From Orychophragmus violaceus (lineage: Eukaryota > Streptophyta > Magnoliopsida > Brassicales > Brassicaceae), in NCBI GenBank assembly GCA_030180135.1, contig CM058232.1, forward strand, positions 62,021,330 through 62,085,329: 64,000 nucleotides of DNA, read 5' to 3'. The translations under genes and the position numbers were made by a program. How positions within the stretch are numbered: the first letter of the stretch is position 1; every line of letters starts with the position of its first letter. The notes beneath the pieces are model-generated. The model was not told the DNA's origin, ran no database searches, and saw only the letters and a program-made list of their open reading frames with translations. Below, in pieces: positions 56,416-64,000 of this stretch.

Positions 56416-57247
56416 ATCTCCCACTTGTACTGGAATCAACAATTCCTATAATCTTTTTGTCTCTATATCTCGATTTGGCATAAGGCAAGATTGGTGTCAT
56501 CCTAATTAAGCCAACATCGTGTTTATCGAACTCCTGATCTCATACTGAACATTACAAAAAACTGAACTACAGTTCGTTTGAGTGCGGCCACACATTTTTC
56601 TCAGTATTAAATCTTCGATAGGCCCTGAGATATTTATCTCCCGTTAATCAGGAGGGACAAATCCCATCTTGTTCCATCCCTATTTCAACGCACACTTCAT
56701 GATATACTTGAACAGTGCCGTTATAGTCGCCAGTTACGGGTCGACGTTTGACAAAGTCAAAGTGTACCAATTCATATGCAAGAAAGCATGATGAACTCAG
56801 GTCTGAGGACTATACTCTATAGTCGTAATGAGAACCTCTTATGACACAGATATAACTATCTTGTAGACTTCTCATTAGCGGGTCATGTCCGATCATATGT
56901 TCACCAACATATATCTATGTGACTGACTGTGATAATCATATCATTGGCTCCACGAAACTTAGCCAACAGTCACCTCACGATCTAGTCTCTCGTGGTTGCC
57001 ATTGTCCCACTTTGACAACCTCGACTAGGGACAAAACATAATTTATATCATCTATGACTTATAGGGTTTCATGATCAAGTCCTCAACTTGATGACCTATA
57101 ATATGACATAAACTTATTTTGGGACCATTATTTAGATCACAATAAATAATGCTGAAATCAAATTTCATTAAACATATCCAAAAGAATGTTTTACAAGAGC
57201 TTCTTATTATAACTAAAATAAAACTAAAACTCCCACTAGAATCAAGA
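56416..57247 (-). other. Long 3' untranslated region of copia element A
   Basis: Non-coding, about 830 bp between the pol stop and the LTR. Clearly homologous to 63577-64000 of element B; both include near-identical GGACATGACCCGCTAATGAG and CTACAAGATA-type stretches. Confidence 0.75.
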
Positions 57248-57975
57248 TTACATCTTAAGATCTCTAATGCCTACAACAGTCGTATGAATCTCATGCTTAG
57301 GCCTTGGGAGTGAATTAGTCAGAGGATCAGCGACATTCTCGTCCGTCGGAACTCAGCTGATCTTCACATCACCTCTATTGACGATATCACGAATCAGGTG
57401 ATATCTCCTCTCTACGTGTTTGGACTTCTGGTGTGACCTGGGTTCTTTCGCCTGAGCAATGGCTCCGTTGTTGTCACAAAACAAAGCCACTGGCTCCAAG
57501 ATACTTGAAACCACACCAAGTTCAGTCATGAACTTCTTGATCCAAACAGCTTCCTTTGCCGCTTCTGAAGCAGCAACATATTCAGCTTCCGTCGTGGAAT
57601 CAACTACGGTATTCTGCTTAGAGCTCTTCCAGCTCACTGCACCGCCATTTAGACAGAAGACATATCCAGATTGTGATCGGAAATCGTCCCTGTCCGTCTG
57701 AAAACTCGCATCGGTGAATCCATTCACCACAAGTTCTTCACTTCCTCCATACACCAGGAATTTATCCTTAGCATGTCTCAAATACTTGAGAATATTCTTG
57801 ACAGCTGTCCAGTGAACTTCACCTGGATCAGATTGGTATCTACTCGTCATGCTTAACGCGTAAGCTACATCTGGACGAGTGCAGAGCATGGCATACATAA
57901 TAGATCCTATTGCAGAAGCATAAGGAATCCTATTCATGCGCTCCCGCTCAGCATGTGTCAGACATTGGTATGAAA
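57248..57975 (-). pseudogene. Copia pol, RNase H end (element A)
   Basis: Reads RERMNRIPYASAIGSIMYA, LCTRPDVAYALSMTSRYQSD, then RNase H with FTDASFQTD, TTEAEYVAASEA and LFCDNNGAIAQAK (the three acidic residues present). It then runs HVERRYHLIRDIV up to DVKIS, a stop near 57350, and VPTDENVADPLTNSLPRPK to a final TAA at 57248-57250. RNase H removes the RNA template during reverse transcription. Only one stop interrupts this portion; the RT and everything before it lie past the element B insertion. Confidence 0.85.
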
Positions 57976-58608
57976 TGTTGGGAATGTCCTGAAATCTACT
58001 GTACTATCTCTAGAAAGTATGATAAATGTCGAGATCAGACATAAGTCATAAATACTGGGTGATCATGATGGCTTGCTAGAGTCCGCTCTTGATCTATAAG
58101 TTTAGGACTTATTACCAGTATTGTATGATCCCAAAGGGTCACACACCATAGCTAACGGGAAAGTTAAATGGAAATAATACGGTAAGATGCAAAGGCATTT
58201 ACTGTATTTGCACAGAGAATTGGGCCAAGACAAAAACGGGCTTTTTGTCTGATTTGTGTTTTGGGCCCAAAAGCCTAATAGGCCATTAGTTAATAACTTG
58301 GGCCTATATAAGGCAAGAGAGAGGCGCCAGAAACCCTAGTCTTCTGCGATTTCTGAGCTGTGCCGTCCTCTCTCTCTCTGTGTTCTTCCATCTCGGTCTA
58401 GCAGCCCATCCGTGCTTGTAAGCGTGTGGATACCGAGGAGGAACAGGTATTCATCTGTTCGTTGATCTCGACATTACAATCATTCCGCTGCAAACAGTAA
58501 TGTCCAGGTTTGTGTTTATGATTCAGTTACAAGAACCTAGATCTGTTTAAGATTATGTGCTAGGTTGCAATCTGAGAATTGAACCATGGAAAAACACATA
58601 ATCCTTCA
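57976..58608 (+). repeat. 5' LTR of copia element B
   Basis: Starts TGTTGGGAATGTCCTG, ends ACACATAATCCTTCA, 633 bp. Related to the LTR of A (shared GTCCTGAAATC, ..GGGTCACACACC..) but without the palindrome pair. Confidence 0.8.
58313..58322 (+). promoter_or_regulatory. TATA box in the LTR of copia element B
   Basis: CTATATAAGG, followed about 60 bp on by a CT-rich stretch typical of a plant leader. Confidence 0.65.
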
Positions 58609-58609
58609 G

Positions 58610-58622
58610 TGGTATCAGAGCC
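58610..58622 (+). promoter_or_regulatory. Primer-binding site of copia element B
   Basis: TGGTATCAGAGCC, one base after the LTR; fits initiator tRNA-Met. Confidence 0.9.
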
Positions 58623-60178
58623 AGGTTATTAGGTTGCTTGTAATTTGGATTATTAATGGTGAATGTCCATTGTTGAATTGATAATCGAATTGGTTCGCTT
58701 ATGTTTTGATGATATCGCTTGAGATGATAACAATTGTTTGTTTGATAATTAATTTTGATAACGATTGTTTGTTCGTTTTGATAATTATCGTGTTATGCAA
58801 TCACAAGAAACGACAAGTTTGAATTGTTGGAATCGTGTTTTTGACTTTTAGCTTAATAATCGTTGTTATTAATCGAGAAAGAAAACGTCAAAACATACGC
58901 TTGTTGACTTTATGCATTAATAAAGAAACGATTTGGTTTGTATGATTATTAATGTTGAAATTCGGCTTTTGTCCTTTAGTGATTTTGATAATCATAAGTC
59001 ACGATCGATTGATGATCACAAGGTTAAAAGCGTTTTGTCTTATTTGAATGTGTTAATCGATACAATGCAATCGGCTGTATCATAAGAATATCGTGACTTT
59101 GTTTATTATTCATAAGAGACACGATCAAATTTGTTAATGTTTGGGTTTGAATTGTGTTTTGTCCTTTTGTGAATTGAAAAAGTCATGATCGCTTGAAAAG
59201 TTGTTATGATACGATTTGAGTATGAATCAATTAATTGATTCAATAATTGTATGGTTCAAGCGGTTAACCCAAATCGCGGTTTGCTGGAAATTATTTAATA
59301 CATGGTATTATTTAATTTCTGGTTAAACCGGATTGAAATTCAAAAATTGAATTTTAACCTAAACCGAAGGCTGGTCTAAGTTTGATTTGGTTGGACCAAA
59401 TAATTTAGAGCTGGTCTGGTTTAGTAAATAACCGATGGTTTTGATAGTTAATTTGGTCTTGGACCAGAATTAATAAACCGACTCGGTTATGTCAAATTAT
59501 TGGGCCAATTGGAATTCTATGGTCTTGGGCCAAGAATTGGACCTATAATTTGTGACCCAATCCCAAAATATTTATAAAATATTAAATTAGAAATTTCTAT
59601 TTTTAGTATGTTACTAAATTTAGAAAGTTTCTAAAATAAGTAAGTTTCCCAAAATAGTAATCTTCTATTTTTGGAAATAAAACTGAAAATCCTCAAAAAC
59701 AATATCAAGCTTGGATGTCTTTCCAATCTTGTCAGCTACTTAACGCTTATTCGATTACAGATATGGCTTACAGTGTGAGGTGTCTGTTTTCGCGTAAGTA
59801 AAGTAGTATATAGTCACTAATTTCATTGGGAGTCCCAGACTTTAGTGATTATTTGGCTGTAAGAGATTGGTTTCCTTGACTGGGCCATCGGGAGTCCCGG
59901 GCCTTGAGACATCTGGTGTATTGGGCCTTGGGCCCAATCCACAACCGAGAGTTATATGGATATAACTAGCTGTGTGTATGCTTACCAAGTAAAGCTAATT
60001 CCGGGTGACGGCCAGTGGCCCACTTTGGATTTAGCTGAACATGGGTCTCGGAATCATTGCATTCTTATGAGGTTAAACAAAGAAATTTTGAATGCAATGC
60101 GAGTCTTCTTATAAGTTATTAAGATTACTCTTTTATGAACTAAATAACTAAAACTCTATTTATCTCTAAATTTCAGCT
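58623..60178 (+). other. Long leader of copia element B
   Basis: About 1.56 kb between PBS and gag with no ORF. A TTTCAG immediately before the gag ATG looks like a splice acceptor, so the leader may be spliced. Confidence 0.55.
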
Positions 60179-61069
60179 ATGACGAGCACAAACAATCAAA
60201 ACACTTTCTCGATCCGGTATGTCCTTGAGATGGACAAACTGAACGGATCAAATTTCTTGACTTGGTCGCGGAACCTGAGGCTAGTCCTCAGACAGGAGAG
60301 AAAGGACTATGTCCTTGAGAGAGCTCTCCCCGTGAGGATCGGGTCCAATGCCTCTCATGCAGTATATGATGCTTGGAATAAGCATTATAATGATGCGGTA
60401 GATGTGCATGGTCTGATATTGGCTACCATGGACTCAGATTTGCTGAAGCAATATGAGAACATGGAGTCGCCAATAGAGATGATCAGCAGCCTGAAATTGA
60501 AATTTCAGGAGCAGGTAAGAGTGGAGAGATACCAATTGGTTAAGTCTCTCACTAGCTGCAAGCTACCAAATGATCATCCAGTGAGTCCTCATGTCAGTAA
60601 AATGATGGGTTACATTGACAACATGAGGAAACTGGATCATCCAGTTAGCCAAGAATTGGCAACTGAGATCATTCTGCAGTCACTGCCGTCAAGCTATGAT
60701 AAGTTCAGAAGGAACTATATCAAGAAAGGCTTAACGAAGACGCTGACTGAACTGCATGATATGCTCAAGACAGTTGAGCCAAACGTGAAGAGTACCCTGT
60801 ATAATCTCGTAATGGAGAAGGGTAGGTTTACTAAACCTAATGCTGACAAGGGTGAAGACAAAGTTGTCCAGATTTTGAATCATGGCAAGCGTGTGTCTTC
60901 TGAGCCCGAGTCAGATACATCTTACGTTGGTAAGTGCTGCTACTGTAAAGAGACTGGGCATTGGAAGAGAAATTGCATTAAATTCATGGAAGATTATGAG
61001 GAGTTGAAGTTGATGTATGAAACTACTTCCTCAGGTATTCATGTTATTACTTCAAGTTATACCTTATAG
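60179..61069 (+). CDS. Gag of copia element B
   Basis: Uninterrupted 296-aa frame from ATG 60179 to TAG 61067-61069. It begins MTSTNNQNTFSIRYVLEMDK. The copia Gag domain has LNGSNFLTWSRNLRLVLRQE (near residue 22), an EQVRVERYQLVKSLTS stretch, and ELATEIILQSLPSSYDKF (near 160). A zinc knuckle CYCKETGHWKRNC (about residues 259-271, C-X2-C-X4-H-X4-C) follows for RNA binding. Gag builds the particle that packages element RNA. It ends before protease, so a stop has separated gag from pol or the element used a separate frame. The rest of pol is broken, which makes the intact gag notable. Confidence 0.85.
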   Translation: MTSTNNQNTFSIRYVLEMDKLNGSNFLTWSRNLRLVLRQERKDYVLERALPVRIGSNASHAVYDAWNKHYNDAVDVHGLILATMDSDLLKQYENMESPIEMISSLKLKFQEQVRVERYQLVKSLTSCKLPNDHPVSPHVSKMMGYIDNMRKLDHPVSQELATEIILQSLPSSYDKFRRNYIKKGLTKTLTELHDMLKTVEPNVKSTLYNLVMEKGRFTKPNADKGEDKVVQILNHGKRVSSEPESDTSYVGKCCYCKETGHWKRNCIKFMEDYEELKLMYETTSSGIHVITSSYTL

Positions 61070-63576
61070 GTATTGGATACTAGTTGCGGCACTGCTATTT
61101 GTTATAATATGCAGAGCCTGAGCAACAGTAGAACGTTGAAGGAAGGGCAAGTGGAACTGCGTGTCTGGAAGGAGCTTGGGATGCTGCCTCAGCCGTAGGG
61201 TTTTCACTTGAAGATTCCCTTGAGGCTTGGTTTTGTATTAAGTAATTGCTACAATGTACCTGCTTTAAGCAGAGTTGTTTTTCATTTTCTTGTAAAGAAT
61301 TTGAATGTTTTTTTTCATTTTGATAAAGACAAGTTTTGTTCTTTTGATCTTAATGAAATGTTAATTGTAGCACCCTATTCAAGGAATGGGTTTTATGTCT
61401 TAAACCAAAGAGTGCCTAAATGTAACATAAATACCAAATTGGTTTAAATCTGATGAATTAAACCTGATTTTTCTTGGCGTAAATGTTTTGGTCACATAGA
61501 GTAAGTCGGATTCAGAAATCCCATAGTTATGGACTTTTGGGCTCATTTGATCGGATATCTTATGAGACTTGAATTCTGCTTACTGGACCAAAAGACAAAG
61601 GGCCCATCTTAGCCGAGCTAGAGAAAGGCCCAAAGGCTGATTGGACCTTGAACATACTCATGTATGTGGCCCGATGAGCAGCAATGCCAGAGAAAAATTT
61701 CCTGTACTTCATTATCTTTACTGATTACTTCAGTGAGTATGACTGTGTTCATTTGATGAGACACGAGTCGGAATTCTTTGATATGATCGAAAGAATCCAG
61801 AATGAGGTATAGAATCTGAGTGACAAAAGTATTGAGACTCTGGATTAGATCACGAGTGAGAATACTTAAGTCATTGATGGTGTGATCATCTGAATGAGTG
61901 TGAAGTCGTTTCACAGCTCATTTCTCCTGAAAACCTTGAGGTGTTTCTGTGAGAAAGAATCAGATCTTATTAGAAATGATTAAAGATGAGTCGCACGAAT
62001 CTTCCATGATATTCTTTAAGAATAACGCTCTAAAATATCTAAGTTTACGCTGAAATAGTTCCACCAATATCAGTTGAAAGACACCACGTAAATGTGGATT
62101 GGAATCGATCCAAATTCGTCTTTACTGAGTATTTGTAGTTGTGCTACTTCGCTGGTTGTCCTAGGGAAACCAAGGCTTGTTACTTTTACGTCCATTCTGT
62201 TTTCTAAGAAGGGAAGTTACTTTCCAAGAAGAACAGTGGGAGTAAAAGTATAACTCGAAGAAATTCGAGAAATACAAGAGGCTGCTCAACCTGTTGAGGG
62301 AGAGCAGCGGATGGATTTACAGATTTCTGTAGAATCTACACCTGTAGAGCCTGAAGTTCGCAGATATGAATGAATCAGTCACTAATCCGAGAGTGATTTC
62401 TCGTCATTAGTTGAACCTGATGATCATTGAAAGTTCGCATGATCTGATGATCATTGAAAGCGACGAATCTGCGAAATTCAAAGAAGCGAAAGTGAGCCCG
62501 GACTCCGAAAAATTACACTATGTGTAAGTTAGCTTCATTGATCCATTCATGGATGGAAGCAAACATATCGGAGTTGGAATCTTCGTTCTGTTGAAGTAGT
62601 CAAGGTTTTGACTTGAACAGGAACGAAATGGAACTGTGCGTTTACTAATAGATAAGAGGGAGCGATGTTGCATTTCTCATAGTGTATGTCGATGACATAC
62701 TGATTCTCGGAAATAACGTTCCAATGCTGCAGTCGGTAAAGGACTGGCTTGGGAGTTGGTTTTGTGATTGACATGGGTAAAGCCACGTAGTTCTTGGATT
62801 CTGGATCTAAAGATAGAGATCTAGAAAAGCTGGTAGGACAAAGTCAGGATTCTTACATTGACAAAGTCCTACACGTTTTGAGCATTCCAAGAAGGGTTTT
62901 ATGCCAATGTCACATGGCATTACGTTAAGCAAGATACAGTGTCCTACGATAACTGCTGAGCTTAAATGCATGGATTAGATTCCATATGCGTCGGCAATTG
63001 GATCTATCATGTATGCCATGAAACGTACTTGTTTGATGTTGTTTTAATGTTAAGCAAGACAAGTAAAGACCAGTCAAATCCAGCAAAGAATCACTGGATT
63101 GCCGTAAAGAATATCCTAAAGTATTCAAGGAATACTAAGGATAAATTCTTGATTTACGGAGAAAGTGAGGTGCTACAAGTCGATAGAGTCTGAAAGGCAA
63201 AGTTCCAATAGACAAAGATAATTCCCGGTCACAGTCCGGCTATATCTTGTGTCTGTATGGCGGTGCAAGGCACTGTTGCTGACTCCATGACTTAAGCTGA
63301 ACATTTCGCAGCTTGAGAAGCGGCGAAAGAGGTTGTTTGGATAGAAGAGTTCATCACTGAACTTGATGTGATTCACAGCATAGATGAGACTAGCTGCACA
63401 TCAGAGATCCAATCACCTTGAGGATAGGTATAACCTATTCCGTGAGATAAATGACAAAGATGTTAAGTAGATAAGCAAGTTTCATCGAATGAGAACGTTG
63501 CTAATCTATTGACGAAGCCACTCCTTAGGCGTAAGCACGAGTCGCGGACTGTAGCTGTAGGATGAGTGAAATTAAG
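61070..63576 (+). pseudogene. Decayed pol of copia element B
   Basis: Protease region with LDTSCGTAICYNMQ (Gly of the DTG motif changed to Ser) at about 61073. A frame follows at 61208-61447 (LRLGFVLSNCYNVPALSR). Integrase is unrecognisable except for scraps (YFIIFTDYFSEYDCVHLMRH near 61700). RT keeps FLIVYVDDILILGNNVPM near 62680 and then breaks. The RNase H part (62990-63570) aligns with element A only through many stops and frame changes. It cannot make active enzymes. Confidence 0.8.
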
Positions 63577-64000
63577 ATGTAGTCTTAATTTCAGTGGGAG
63601 TTTGTAAAGTGCTTTACTTAGTTGTTTTGAAAGGTTCATGTAAACATAATATTTTATGTTTATGAAATCTATGATTTCTGGATTATTTTAATTGTGATAT
63701 AAATAATCGTTCCAAAATGATTCATGTCATTATATTTGGGCCATCGAAGTACATGAGTAGACTTGATCCTGAAACCCCATATTTAATGAAATGACATAAA
63801 TCATAGTGTCCATAGTCGAAGGTTGTTGAAATTGGAACACCAACAACCACTTGAGACTAGATTGTGTTGAGACTTATGACCAGATTTCGAGGGGTCATAG
63901 ATGCGCGGTATCAAAGTCGACACATAGGTATATGTAGGGGAGCATATGACCGGACATGGCCCGCTGATGAGAACTCTACAAGATATTAATATCTGTGTCA
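63577..64000 (+). other. 3' untranslated region of copia element B (continues)
   Basis: Non-coding. Homologous to the long 3' untranslated region of element A on the other strand (57247 leftwards). It contains TTTCAGTGGGAG near 63590 but no LTR start, so the 3' LTR lies outside. Confidence 0.7.

Larger units (their letters stand above)
55779..57975 (-). mobile_element. Copia element A, 3' part, minus strand
   Basis: Contains the RNase H end of pol (57975-57248), a long 3' untranslated region (57247-56416), and a 3' LTR (56415-55779). Its left edge interrupts Tat gag; its right edge is cut by copia element B, so its 5' half should lie beyond the window on the right. It is closely related to element B. 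Confidence 0.8.
57976..64000 (+). mobile_element. Copia element B, plus strand, continuing past the window
   Basis: Order: 5' LTR (57976-58608), PBS, leader of about 1.57 kb, intact gag, decayed pol, long 3' untranslated region still running at 64000. By comparison with element A the 3' LTR should start about 400-450 bp beyond the window. It is inserted in element A. Confidence 0.85.

Overview
This is plant nuclear DNA, almost certainly from a Brassicaceae genome. There is no bacterial-type gene organisation. Host genes carry introns, and the rest is nested plant transposons: Ty3 elements of Athila, chromovirus and Tat type, Ty1/copia, a TRIM, a MULE, Helitrons, hAT and CACTA. The only host gene that looks intact is a two-exon BAHD acyltransferase (31854-32321 plus 39435-40325, 452 aa). 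A second host gene, a REM-type B3 transcription factor on the minus strand (43480-44645), is decayed.

Layout, left. 1-11212 is a three-deep nest. The 3' half of an Athila-like element (1-3809) sits in the pol gene of a decayed chromovirus (3810-8708), which sits in the gag region of a minus-strand Tat-like element (8709-11212). 11213-14660 is AT-rich DNA with GTAGACTT-type repeats; a Pack-MULE carrying a receptor-kinase fragment (12370-13777, 9-bp TSD) is inserted in it. 14695-19917 is a complete but pol-less Athila derivative with nearly identical LTRs and a perfect CCAAT target duplication. 20380-25834 is two Helitrons joined end to end; the first carries SMC2 exons and the second an RPA/DUF223-like fragment.

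Layout, centre. 26887-28050 is a small hAT element with a perfect 8-bp TSD. 28188-30777 is a CACTA-type element whose start codon seems to be made by splicing. 30795-31296 is a TRIM. The BAHD gene follows; its 7.1-kb intron holds a very young copia element in antisense (33921-38664), with identical LTRs, TSD GTAGT and an uninterrupted 1440-codon ORF. 40326-43470 is AT-rich with possible old Helitron debris. The B3 pseudogene has a roughly 300-bp GA microsatellite in its intron.

Layout, right. 46319-47624 is a copia fragment. 47625-55778 is a minus-strand Tat-like element that has lost most of pol but keeps an opposite-strand extra ORF (PF04195-like) and several repeat arrays. 55779-57975 is a minus-strand copia remnant (A), interrupted by a related plus-strand copia element (B, 57976 to the window end).

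Most striking signal. A 14-bp quasi-palindrome with core CGATCG (GCATCGATCGACAC, GTGTCGATCGACAC and variants) occurs about two dozen times, always as pairs or a triplet, usually exactly 21 bp apart with a variable 7-bp spacer. It is in leader, coding, 3' non-coding and LTR sequence of both Athila-like elements and, with the same spacing, in the LTR of unrelated copia element A. All calls are from reading the sequence; no database search was possible.
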